Positions 46,157-58,217 of a stretch of 64,000 bases of DNA are shown piece by piece. A program made the translations under genes and the position numbers. Source of the stretch: Apophysomyces variabilis (taxonomy: Eukaryota; Mucoromycota; Mucoromycetes; Mucorales; Mucoraceae); the NCBI GenBank assembly GCA_002749535.1, contig MZZL01000402.1, positions 1-64,000 of the forward strand. Reading direction: 5' to 3'. Position 1 is the first letter of the stretch. Every line of letters starts with the position of its first letter. A model generated the notes under the pieces. It was not told the DNA's origin. It worked only from the letters and a program-made list of their open reading frames with translations, and searched no databases.

Positions 46157-49100
46157 ATGGAGAACTGGGCCCTGGAGAAAGACAATGATTCAGCCGTCGG
46201 CACTGTCAACAGTCTTGTAGACCAACTGTTTTGGAAGTTCCCAACCTTGGAATCACTAGGCCTGACGAATGAAGACGAGGGGATGAGCCAAGCTCAGGAG
46301 TTTGGGAATATCGATGCCGAGACTAATGACATGTCGGACGATAGCTTTCATCAGGAGGTTGATAAGCTCCTTCGGCAGAATCTTGCCATACAGCAAGGTA
46401 AAAGAGAAAGAAAAAGCATGGCAAATACAATCAGCCATTGACAACTCAATTTCTATCTAGCTTGTGCTGATATTGGACCCATCGCCCCTCAGTCAGAAGA
46501 GCTCCCTTTTTCTGATGCATCCAGTACCTCTTCCGGCCAGAGAGCTCGGGCAGAAGGTCAACCATCAACTTCCCGGAAACGACCTCGCTCTCCATCGAAA
46601 ACCGAAATTAACGAAAGACCAAAAATTAAACTACGCCTCATACCTCCTGAACCAGAACATAACATCGATCAACACCAAACTCCATTAGCTTTCACAACAA
46701 ATAGGCCTCAACTTCGCTTGCATATTTTTAATGACCGACGTTTCTCAATTCATGATGCTTTGTGGAATGCAGCAAATAAGGACCCAATGAAACCTGATCT
46801 GGATGATAAAAACCTGCGCCGCCTTACAGTCGCAACGTTACGGACATTGGGTGTACCGATATCCATTGAAGAGTTACCTCCTGTAGATCTTGGGGAACCT
46901 TCCATTACAGATTCACAACAGGTCCTACCGGCTGCCGCTATGCAAGTGGTCACTGCTATGATTCTAGGAACCTCAGGAGATAAAGATGTCTCTCAGACCG
47001 TTGGATCACAGATATCGAATGGTGATCTAGTGGCATTGCAGCGTATGATTGTTGAAGGGTTAAGAAGCAAGAACATCGTCATACATACGACTATTTCTGC
47101 ACGGAAACCTTCTACCAGTGACGATCCCGCAGGCGTTCAAGTAAACCAAATGCCACATCCGGATAATATCGGCCAGTCAGCAGCAGCAAATGTGATTGAT
47201 ATTTCTGGAGTCAGATATGAGCCACCTACAAATGTAACCAGACTGTTTCTCCGTCTGTACCGATTTATCCTCAACATGCTACTTGCGACACCCGACTGCT
47301 GGCCATTCATACAACCTGTTCCAGCTACTGCTTTCGTGTATCATCAGGAAATCAAACATCCAATGGACCTATCAACAATCGAGCAGAATGTATGGGCAGG
47401 GAAATACACAGCATTTGCCAAGTTTGAGCGTGATATGCAACTCATATGGAACAATGCAAAGACGTTCCATCATAATGCCGGTACGATCCCTAAGCATGCT
47501 AATAACCTCGAACGTTTGTTTTACAAGGTTATATTCGATCTAAAAAAACAAATACGGTAAGTTCTTATGTTATACTCTAATCCCTACCTAACTTGACTCG
47601 TTAGAAAAACACATCATCATTCATCTGCATCGCATGATTTCAAATTCGATACATCCAGCGCACTCCCAGAGGAATCTGATTTCTCATACCCACCTTTGGA
47701 TCAGCTATTTTCCAAACAAACGTAAGAATCGGTGATGGTTGATGCGGTTTTCTTACACTAGGTATTGTTCATAGCAAAGTCTATACCATCTCTGCTATCT
47801 CTCCATTGGAAGCTAAAGCGAAAGAGAGAAGGGGGCTGACTAATGAAAAAGATCTCTACCTCCAGCTTAACGGTCCCTTTTTCCAGTCCGTTGAGCGGAT
47901 GAAGGCGGATCCCACTGGAAACCACCAAATAGTACCACGGTTTTACATTGCCAAAAACCGCACTTTACTTAGACAAGCTCGAGCTCAGGGTATCCTGGCG
48001 ATATTTTATAATACCAAAGCCAGTCGCTCCCGTTCAAGGACTAAGCAATTTCAGATTCAAACCGACATGATCTTGGCTTATCCAGTTGGCGAACTTTATG
48101 ATATCGATCAGATGAATGTCTGTACTGATGAATCTTCGCCAAAAGGATGGATCCATTTGCGGCCACTTCGTGTTATGGAAGGCGTCTCGTTCGATATAAA
48201 TGAAACGATTGATAGAGATTATTTTCGACGCATGTTTGCTACAGCCAAAATCCCTATTACGGAAGAGAAAAACGAAAAGAATGGAAACTATAATGAAGAA
48301 ACGCGAAGGTTATTGCGCAAGATTGCTTGCTGTGTTCTTGGATTGCCGGAGGAAGAGGCGGATATACCTGTTGAAAATAGCGAATTACGTCCTAAAAGCA
48401 TCGATAATCGACGACCTGTCTGTACTTCGACAGAAAAGACAACTACAAGCGAAACCAATCGTCAAGCTGGGGTAAAAGTACCGCAGCAAAACGCCGTTGA
48501 ACGGTCTATGACCAGCTATCGCGCAAATGATAAATCCGTAGTGCCAAAAACTGCTACTGATTTTGCGAGGTTAGCAACACCCGAGATGTCACATGAAGTG
48601 TGGAAAAAGCTATTCAAGGGTAAAGATAAGGGCATCAAGAAACTTATTGTTTCTTAACATGACTCGACTTTTTAGTGTGTGAAAGTAAAGGCGTCGGTGT
48701 CTGCAAGATATCCGAAAAATACGGACGGGTTAATTGGGCCGCACCTAATTCGGAGGGCTTCTTTAAGCAAGTTTACTTTCTTGACGAAGTGGTGGTTCAA
48801 ACGTTCCGGCAAATGACGATGTATCAACGTATTACTGAGGTTGCATGTTTAATGTATGTCTGTCTGCTATTTACAATAGAAATGTTGGTTGTTTACAAGG
48901 TATGCTTAGGAAACTAAAAAATCTTCCACACATGGCTCAACTTCGAGAGATCTTATACAACGAAAACGGGGATATAGCAGGATTATCAATGGAAAGGTAA
49001 GCCATTTTCAGGCACAATATATGCTGGCAAAAGAGTGGTAATCTAACGCTCGCCAAAGGTACCAGACTACCCTAAAGCAATATGCCCATGTACATTCGCA

Positions 49101-50054
49101 CCACCGTTTGACCGCCTATCAAAAGTATAACATTATATATCAAATGCTTGTCTGCATGAAGACTATTCATAATGCTGGCCTTGCACATCGTGACCTTTCA
49201 GAAGTGAATATGATGGTAAACAAGATAGACGGGCAGCTTGAAGATGGGAGCTCCAAAATATGCCTCTATTTGATCGATTTTGGCAAAGCTGTCTTCTGTG
49301 AAGCACAAGACGTACGCGAATGGTTTGTCGATGTTCCACGGGCATCATGGGAATACGATGGTGATGTGGTTCCTGAAACAAAGGAGGAGCTCGAGGAATG
49401 GTGCAAATTATTACCATGGGTGAAGGGAAAACCTGACCATGGATACAGAATGTATAGGTAAGTATGTTCAATCTTGAATTTGGACAGTTTGTTGACTTTC
49501 TCATTTTCAGGTCGATCCAAACGTTACCTAAAACGAGGTCTGACAGCCAAGTTTTGCCTTGGCTAATTCATCCACAAGCGGAAGATATCTATTCCATTGG
49601 TGTGATGATATGGAAAGTTTTTGCAGAGACAGAGCCATGGCGTGGTATTTTGGATACGGATTTACAAGGCCTACGTTACGTTGCTGAGGATGATTATCGC
49701 ATACAAAGAGCTCTTGAGCGTGAAGTCCACGGAGAATTAAGTCGACAGTTATTGCTAAGATGTCTCAAAACCCGACCACAAGACCGTTGTACTGCATCGG
49801 AGATATTAGATTGGTTAGGTCAGGATGAGATAAGGAATGGGCTTATAGGCGAGTGGAAGATGTATTCTTCCGAGACCCGTGCCACACGAAAAGCGAAAAG
49901 CATGTATGGGTTTGAGGATACCGAAGAAGAAGAGCGGAGACGCAGGAAGGCGAGGAAAGCCCAATCGGGAGCGAGCGGCAGAGGTCGAGGTCGACCAAGG
50001 GCAAAACCGATAACACCTTCGGAAGGCAATAATCATACAGCACCTGTAACGTGA
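46157..50054 (+). CDS. Bromodomain-protein kinase fusion with AT-hook
   Basis: Eight exons (46157-46397, 46461-47556, 47605-47721, 47775-48619, 48676-48828, 48900-48996, 49059-49457, 49511-50054) give 1163 residues. An acidic/disordered N-terminus is followed by a bromodomain (about residues 350-445) with the CWPFIQPV shelf, IKHPMDLSTIE and FHHNAGTIPKHANNLE holding the acetyl-lysine Asn. A middle region of ~300 residues follows, then a protein kinase domain: VGVCKISEK (probable beta-3 Lys), LAHRDLSEVNMM (catalytic loop) and LYLIDFGKA (DFG). AEDIYSIGVMIWKVFAETEP (helix F) completes it. The C-terminus has an AT-hook (RGRGRPRAKP). A chromatin-bound kinase is the natural inference. The junction near 48828 is ambiguous: a 71-bp intron is chosen over a 26-bp alternative that also keeps frame. 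Confidence 0.85.
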
Positions 50055-50593
50055 TACATAACCTTTACATTGTGTACAAATCGGGTTGTGTTGATCGATA
50101 CGTTTGATTCTCTAGATTTTACAGGAGTTTTCCTACGTAACTTCACTATGTATATACAAATATTTCACCTTGTTTTTTTTCAGCTTTGAGCAAACAATCT
50201 TCTTTCTTTTACACAAACCGCATGTTCAGCCTAAATCTTGTTTTACAGTTTGTTTGGTTAGAAACGATTGTATCCCATGTAACAGATACCAATACTATAA
50301 CTTGTACGTGTACCTGCAAATCAAGAAGACATCATGGGCTTTTGTATTAGTAGATTGATAGCAGACCTTGACTCTATGCATTGATATCTTAGCAGCGTAT
50401 CTTTTAGTTATAGATCCATACATAGAGCCTGAATAGGATTATCAAAGCAGATTTCTTATCAACAAGTTCCCAACAACTCACCTCATGAAGCGGATGCAAA
50501 AATATTCGATAGCGGATTATAACTCCGATTTTGAACGACAAATCCGTTCTGTGGGGGCGATTCAAAAAAAGAAAGATTTCCAGTTTCAGCATA
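50055..50593. other. Intergenic spacer
   Basis: Tandem spacer between two plus-strand genes: 3' untranslated region of the kinase gene and promoter of the Myb gene. No other gene is seen. Confidence 0.5.
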
Positions 50594-52744
50594 ATGTCAA
50601 GTGCAGCGGGTGCTCGCAGAAGTGCGAGGCTTCGTGAAAAGACGGAAACAAAGAATAAATCAAACGGAACAACGGAGCGTTCTGACAAAATACAGTCTAA
50701 TACGAGAAAAACCGGTCAGAGACGAGCACGCACTGACAATCCTAGAGACGCAGCAGATTCGATCGAGACGCAATCAATTCGTGATACATCCGGAGCAGTT
50801 CAGGAGTATCCTCCAGATGGTGTTGAGGGAACCGTCAACGGATTAGACGTTGAGTCCACTACTGAAAGGTCGCCTAAGCGACGGAAACCAAGTAGCAAAG
50901 CAAAATCTCCCGCAGAGAAGATAAAGGACACCGCGGACCATGTCACTACGAGATCACCAAGGACAGCAGGGAGGATATTTGATGGCGATCTAATGTTTAC
51001 TTCCAGCTCTGAGGACGAAAAAAGTGAATGTGAAGTTGCGCCCTCGGAAGAACAGGCTGAAGAGGACAAAATTGCGGATCTGATCGATGCGATTCTGCAA
51101 CTACAATCCATGGGCGATATACCTGGTTCAAGATATCCCCGAGACCGTGTAGTCATAGAAGAAACGCTTCGCTTGAACGAACTTATGCAGCAGGAAGCTG
51201 AAGAGCAGATTGCACGCATTGACGAGCTGATGAAACAAAACGAAATGATGGCAGTGCGTAACCTAAGACACCTTTTTTTTTTTTGCTGACGGTCCTAAAT
51301 TTCAACTGTTAGAGAGAAGTATGTAAAGTGGCCGCTTTAGAAGCTCGGTTAGAAAAGCAGCGCGTGGAAATACACAAAAAATATACCGAAAAACTAAACT
51401 TTTTCGTGGATACCGATGGAGAGGTAAGATCACGACGTAAAGTGAACAGAAAGGCCTAAGTCAAAACCAGACACCTTTTGATACATCACCATTGATCCAA
51501 GGTCAAGAAAAAGAAACTGACGAAGGCCAAGTCGTGAAACCAAAGACATGTAACCAAGAAAAGGCGATCACCGTTATGTAAAAAAACTAACTTTAGGGTG
51601 TTGTTATTCAGGGACTCTGAAGGAGCGTGAACGCCTTACAGAGGCTATACATCAAGAAGCACAGCGTGTACTGGCATATGAACATGTTCAAAGGTTTTTT
51701 TTTCCCGAAGGGGATCAGCAGCCTATAGAGAATGACTTATGCGTTATCATGCTAGGAACGAGGCATGGAGAGTGTGGGAAGTGGACAAGGCAGATAATAA
51801 CACGTTAGAGAATATACCTGTTAACAAGATTGACTGGCGAAGAGTGAGCAGTCTTTACGTAAGTATATGCTGAATCTTTGTCAAGATATGTGCGATTCAA
51901 CTATTTCGTTCTTTTCCAAAGGTGAAGACGCGGACTTCAACGGAATGTATGATACAGTGGACAACACAAGAACACCCAAAGATCAATAAGAAACCATGGA
52001 CGAAGAGTGAATCCCAGAAATTGTTAGAGCTGGTCTCTGAAAACGGGGTGCAAGGTACATGGCACGATATTGCTGTCAAGCTTGGCACCAATAGAACAGC
52101 GGCACAGTGCTTTTCGCATTATCAAGCTGGAACGAACAATAAGCATTCGAAACGAAGGTGGTCCAAAGATGATGACGATGCGCTTCGGGAAAGCGTGGGT
52201 TTGATAGGCGATCGTAATTGGCAGCAAGTGGCTGCCATGGTCGGCGAGCGAACAGGTCAACAGTGCTTGCAGCGATGGATGAAATCGCTCGACCCAGCGA
52301 TTCGGAGGAGCAAATGGACAGAAGAAGAGAACACAGCGTTGAAAGCAGCTGTTGCGGTCTATGGCGTGGGTAATTGGAACATGATCCAGCGTCATTTACC
52401 CGGGAGAACGGATATGCAGTGTCGTGAGCGATGGACCAATATTCTGGACCCCACTCTTGTACGCACCCGCTTTACAGAAGAAGTAAGTCCGAGTATAACT
52501 AGAAAAGAAAAAGGCAGCCATATAGCAAAGTTGCTTTTTATTCTTGTCTGTTTTTGCTGATAACGATACCGTGTAGGAAATTGAACGACTTAAAGAACTT
52601 GTCGAGATACATGGGAAGAAATGGTCAGTAATTGCTCAGCATATGCCCGGAAGAACGGACAATCACGTCTTCCGAGAATACAAATCGCTGCAAGCCAAAG
52701 AAAAGAAACGTCGTGCTACGACGCGGGCGAAAGGCGAAGATTGA
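50594..52744 (+). CDS. SNAPC4 (SNAP190)-like multi-Myb-repeat protein
   Basis: Seven exons (50594-51253, 51313-51423, 51471-51549, 51612-51693, 51756-51858, 51922-52482, 52577-52744) give 587 residues. The N-terminal ~180 residues are charged and disordered. A helical region with IADLIDAILQLQSMGDIPG follows. From about residue 335, IDWRRVSSLY and IQWTTQEHPKINKKPW match the half-repeat of SNAPC4. Four Myb repeats follow: PWTKSESQKLLELV, RRWSKDDDDALRESV, KWTEEENTALKAAVAVYG and RTRFTEEEIERLKEL, each ending in an Arg-Thr recognition helix (for example GRTDMQCRERW). SNAPC4 is the DNA-binding subunit of SNAPc for snRNA promoters. The family call rests on repeat layout and linker motifs; a Bas1/Reb1-type Myb factor is the alternative. 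Confidence 0.8.
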
Positions 52745-55012
52745 TTGTTATACAGTATCTCCCAAAAATAATTTCGCAAACTACGGAAATCAAGTTGCAG
52801 TCCAGTGGAATTAAATGTCGCAACAAATGAAAAAAATTCAATGCCGTCCTTTTTCTGCTTAGCTACCGCTTTACCTCATTTTAAAAGTGCATCCACATCC
52901 TTGAGCTATCCCCCATGCCCACTATTATACAGTCAAAAGCAGAACTCGCTGCTGCCAAGGCTGACATTAGTAGGCTCAAACAACACAACGCTTCACTTCT
53001 TGAGATGATAGACTCTAGTTTCCCTATGGAAAAATATCGGGAAGGGCGTGAGTATCCAAAAAGCCTTTTTGCAAGGAAGAAGCGGGCGACAGCAGGCCGG
53101 ACAGGGGCCCTGATGCGATGGATACGTTTTGCGGAGATATCGATATGTATTAGGCATGTGGATTGAATGGACGGTTTGTATTAGAGGAAATAGATTCAAC
53201 AGACTTGGCGTCTATTCCCCCCCCCCCTAAATTTTTATCACATTGATCTAGCCCGGGCGGACAGAATTATTATTTTTACGCTCATTTGAACGAATGAATA
53301 AACCGAAGAAACTAGATAATGCTAGGTTGAAAGTCGATATCATTCACTTAGCTCGAAAAAAAAAGTAATCCACAAACCTCTATAAGACGCATCCAGAGTC
53401 TGTAAGCTAGAATAATGACATACCTAATACCTTAACAATCTATTCCATAAGCAAATCGACTTCTTAATATCAGAACTTGAGATGCATTGCGAGTTGTCAA
53501 GATGTCCTACTTGCAAAAAGATCAATAAAGGGTACTTTGTGTATTCTTGCACTTTTACTGCTGTGAATACGATCCAGTCAGGAATTTGAATTATTATTCC
53601 GGTTATCTAGCAGAAAACCGCTAATGGAAATCATGTCACCCACTCGTTTATTTTCCTTCACATGTCATTTTCTGTAAGCATGACATAATTTTGAATCAAG
53701 ATAGACATTGAGTTATTATTGATGGGAACAGTAGACCGAGTTATAAACTGTATCTACGCGTGTAATATTTATGTAACATTCCATGGAAATCCGTTGTACA
53801 ATGAAAAGGAAATGACATAAACTATGTAAACTTTGTTCGGATGCACCCGAAGATGATGCAACTTTTACGTACTCTATTCGAAGACATACCAAGATAGTCT
53901 TTTACCGGGCGTGATGCAGACGAACTTTCAGATCATATGTAAGAAGAAAACTGTAGAAGACTTTAGCAGACAATAGGAATTCTATAAAAATTAAGAGAAC
54001 ATGATAACTCCAACTGCACGACGTTGAACAAGAGCCAGCCAAACCGAGATTATGGTTGAACCACCCAGGTCTCGCAGGCGAATCAGCGGACGAGAAGAAG
54101 AAAGATCAGAATCGTCCCGAGCTCCTTTAAGGCGATCTGAGAGGCAGCAAGCAAAAAGACAGAAAAGGATCCACGAGTCAAGTGGATAGGGCTTTTACGC
54201 CCGGTATTTAGTAAGTGTCACTGAATGATTGTTATTTTTTTCTTCTATTACTCACCGACTGAAATTTATAAATGCATCTGGCATTCACTTGGCGGGGAGA
54301 TGGGTATGGCGTCGTCAGTTTTATGACAGGTATGTAAACATCGGTCAATTCCAACTCTTATAACACGACAATTAATGTAATTTGTTAGCGTCAAGCCCAG
54401 TTTCCAAAATGCGTCAAGTGAATTTGCTAGATGCGACTTTAATTTTTGGAAATAAAGTACTACTGCATATACTTAATTACAACAAAACATAAACAAAAGG
54501 ACATTGTAAATAAATTCGGTTTTGCGCACGCAACAATTAGGATTTACCTAGCTTTGTCTTTGAAATGATCTGTATTACGATGGAATAGGAAACGTTTCGT
54601 TGAAATTGACGGAACTAAACGATGGCATTTCTTGAGCCATAGTTTCCAGATAGTTTCGTTGCATTCCCTTAATGAAGATACAAAGGAGTCGAGACAGGAA
54701 GATATAATTTCCCTCAATATACACACACAAAGAAATACATAAAGGGACTGTAACTTTGATAATCCATCGGCTTACCATGAGTTACTGGCATTCTAGATGG
54801 AGCTAGCGGATGATGACAAACTTGCACTCAATCATGCATCGTTTTAAAAGACAAAAAAAAGGCTATGGATTAATTGAGAGCTAAGGCAAATATAATGGAA
54901 AGCAAATGCAATATCAGTAATGGTACAAAAAGAGAAGGAAAAGGGAATGGAAACATGGAAGAGGATAACGAACAAAAAAAAGAGAGAGAAAGAGAGAGAG
55001 CAAAAGAGAGTT
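52745..55012. other. Intergenic with two unsupported small frames
   Basis: A frame at 52918-53166 starts MPTIIQSKAELAAAKADIS and looks like a short coiled coil. A 45-codon frame at 54052-54189 (MVEPPRSRRRISGREEE start) is very basic and Arg/Ser-rich. Neither has a recognisable family or splice partner. The rest is AT-rich with a 9-10-base C-run near 53219. Confidence 0.4.
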
Positions 55013-56274
55013 TTAAGAAATAATACAACAACAAGAAGAAGCTTGTTTCTCTTTAATGTCATGCACGTCGTCCTCAACAGCTTTTGAGTCGTTTGTTTTC
55101 ATTGTGTTCTCAAGGGGACCTACAGCAACAGACTGCTTGAAGGATGTACGTTTGGGTGAATATGCCTGCCTGGATTCGCGTACAGGTGGAGGCAAAGGTG
55201 TATAAAAGTCATTGGAGGGTTGTTCAACTATCGAAGAAGATGTTTCATAGCGTGACAGGGTACGGGTAGCGCAAGCAGACGGTTGTCTGATGGATAAGCT
55301 CTGATTCTCCTCCAAATGTGCTTCGTCCTGCAAAGGCTGGGTATCTGGAGATGGGACACTGACTTGCGCTTCTTCTTTTGTTTCGTCTTCCTGGCCGCCA
55401 TCTGTTGTTGCGTCTCCTGCTTTGTTTCCATGATATTGTATTTCCAATGATTGTACCGCCTTTGTTTCAGAAGTGGTTAATGAATTCTCAACACGCACGC
55501 GGATATCTGACGCTTGTTTCGGGCTTTTTGGTTGTTCTATTACTATACAAAAGTTAGCAATCCATTTCTAAGATATTATGTCTATATTTTCTTACTGGTT
55601 GAACTCTTACGGGATGATACGGCTGCCTTTTTGGCGTTCATTCGTGCTTGTTCGATTTTGGCCTTTCGATCCATGGCTTTCTTTACTGCTTCCTCAGCCT
55701 CCCTTTTCTGGCGGAGTTCATTTTTTCGTTCTTTTGCCTGTCGTTTAGCCACGGCAGGAATAATGTCCATGGCTGTTCCAAGCGGTAAATCGTTGAAGGC
55801 ATGTCCCGATTTATCCTGTCGGGATAGATTGGGAATATCCAAATCTCGATGGTTACGTTCGATCGAATTACGGGCTTCGGCGGACTGCTCGACCGAGATA
55901 GGGTGACCAAGCTTCGAGAACCTGAGTCGGCCTTTTAAAACGTCATCCTCATTGTACTCTAATTGGAGGTAGAAACGTGGTCATTCATATTATCCAACTT
56001 TGACGGATTGCTTTTCTTACCATTGGGAAGTAGTTGTCGTTGGTTATCTTTTGGGTGTTTTGTGAGGTCAAAGACTTGAACTATCTTGAAAAAGGAGCGG
56101 ACGGTTCCAAAAAAAGAAAGAGAAGAGAAGGAGTGGTTAATGACATTTGAGACGAATGAATGAGACACCAAGGGGAAGGAAAGGGGGGGGGGGAATGGGT
56201 TAAGTTACATTGTTATCGCAAAAGCGGATTTCAAACGCTGTACCGGGTTTTGAACGTTGTTGAGGGCTACTCAT
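55013..56274 (-). CDS. Unrecognised protein ending in a CaaX prenylation motif
   Basis: Four exons (56274-56209, 56084-56021, 55958-55596, 55542-55013) give 340 residues. MSSPQQRSKPGTAFEIRF opens a short globular-looking segment. A charged helix (about 85-125, AKRQAKERKNELRQKREAEE) and a long disordered Ser/Glu/Gln-rich tail follow. The last residues are SSCCCIIS: CIIS fits a CaaX box, and the two Cys before it could be palmitoylated, so membrane attachment is likely. The first intron is the longest here (124 bp) and contains an 11-base G-run. I do not recognise the family. It is divergent from the DOHH gene. Confidence 0.75.
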
Positions 56275-56928
56275 ATTGAGTATAAAGAAAAAGAAAACAA
56301 TGTAGGGCTAAGCGTCGAACACTTGGTGAGTATTGGTCTCTGAGTGTGTGTCTGTATGTGTCTGTATGTGTATGTTTGTGTTTCTCTTTTGTTTCTTTTT
56401 TGCCTCGAGCGTAAAGCGTCCGTTGGGTTTTAGAGAGAAAAGAGAGAGAGAGAAGAAGAAAGAGAAAAGAGAAAGAAACAGAGACACAGGCCAAACCCCC
56501 TTGTGCGTATGTTTTGAACAAGGCAAAAGAGTAGAGAGGAAAAAGGTTGTCTCTTTTCTTAGGACCCGATATTTTATGCTACTTGACTCCTTGCAAAAGT
56601 GTGGATGGTCCCACGTTGCTTAGAGTTGAATTAGGAAATCTTCCATCAAACTAGCCCGATATTGGATGACGATCTCTCTTCCCTTCCACAACCATTAATC
56701 CTACGTTTTTGCCACCAATTATCTAGCACCAATAAAAGGAAAAGATGATACATACATGGACATATATATAGCTTGCATGTGTCACACCATGATTCCTTGT
56801 TCAAGATTGTTAACGGAAAAGAAGTCTTTTGGGTGGCTTTGATCTCGACTGTCTAAATTTTTTTGCCTGTCCTTACTGTATTTCCCTTTCGTTGTCTTTT
56901 TCATTGGATATATCTACATATACACACC
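56275..56928. promoter_or_regulatory. Divergent promoter region of CaaX-protein and DOHH genes
   Basis: A 654-bp spacer between two start codons facing away from each other. It contains a TGTG-rich microsatellite (about 56340-56385) and an AG-rich stretch (56430-56490). No specific factor site is recognised. Confidence 0.4.
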
Positions 56929-58217
56929 ATGGCGGAACAAACAGAGCAAAAACTCAATGTCAACTATGAATATCTTGAATCCGTTCTTTGCAACACTCCC
57001 AAAAACGTCCCCATGGCTGAAAGATTCCGTGCTTTATTTACTTTGAAAAATATTGCAGACGACAGATCCATCGATATCATAAGCAAAGGTGAAAAAATAT
57101 CACAAAAAAATTAACCTCGGCGATCGCCATGAGAGAAAGAGACACAGAGAATTAACGTGTCTTACTTCTTATCCGAAACAGCCTTGAGTGACGAATCCGC
57201 CTTGTTGAAGCACGAATTAGCTTACTGTCTTGGTCAAATCGGTAACCCAAGAGCCAACGGTATCTTGTCCAAGGTACTTGAAGATATGGAAGAACATGAA
57301 ATGGTCCGCCATGAGGTAAACTACGATAAATACAAGAATAGATGGTATTTGTTTCTCGTTGGGTTATCTTACCGTTCATTATCATATGATAGGCTGCTGA
57401 AGCCCTTGGTGCTATTGGATCGCTTGAATCTCTTCCCGTCCTTGAAAAATACCTTGTGGATCCTAGCGAGTCTGTGGTGGAAACTTGCGAACTAGCCATT
57501 GACAAGATTCGCTATGATAATGATCCAAAGAATCGTGAGGAGAAAGAAAACAACAAGAGCTTGTACCACTCCGTGGACCCAGCCCCACCCACTGTCACCA
57601 CAAGATCAGTCAAGGAACTTGGCGAACAATTGATGAATCCAAAGTTGAAGCTGTTTGAAAGATACAGAGCGATGTTTGCTTTGCGTGAAATCGGTAACAC
57701 AGAGGCTGTCGAGGAGCTGGCTAAAGGCTTGAAGGATAAAAGCGGTAAGTCAAGCAGATCACCATTGCGTGTTTGGATACAGTAGACTAAAGTTTTTCAA
57801 ACTTTTTTATATTGACTTAAAATTTTGTTTTTTAGCTTTGTTCCGTCATGAAGGTAAAAAGAGATGACTATCCGAAAGAGTCCTGACTTATGCATCCTGT
57901 TATTTATAGTTGCTTATGTCTTTGGTCAGATGCAACACCCTGCCTCTGTTCCTGCATTGACGGAGACCTTGCAAGACAAAGATGAAGTTCACATGGTGCG
58001 TCATGAAGCTGCCGAAGCTTTGGGTTCCATTGCCACTCCCGAAGTGTTGGAAACCTTGGAAAAATTCAAAAAGGACAATGAACAAGTTGTCCGCGAGAGC
58101 TGCGTCGTCGCCTTGGATATGTACGAATATGAAACCAGCGGAGATTTCCAATATGCCGACGGATTGGAAAAGCAAGCCGAGCATCAGAACATGCATTCGC
58201 TTAAGCTTGCTCATTAA
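56929..58217 (+). CDS. LIA1: Deoxyhypusine hydroxylase
   Basis: Five exons (56929-57088, 57182-57315, 57393-57744, 57836-57853, 57910-58217) give 323 residues; yeast Lia1 has 325. The protein is a set of HEAT-like repeats in two halves. The four di-iron His-Glu pairs are all present: KHELAYCLG (64-65), [13 protein letters not shown] (97-98), FRHEVAYVFG (220-221) and [12 protein letters not shown] (253-254). The enzyme completes hypusine on eIF5A, needed for translation elongation, in the cytoplasm. The third His-Glu pair is encoded by an 18-nt microexon (57836-57853). The start ATG directly precedes MAEQTEQ and agrees with family length. Confidence 0.95.
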
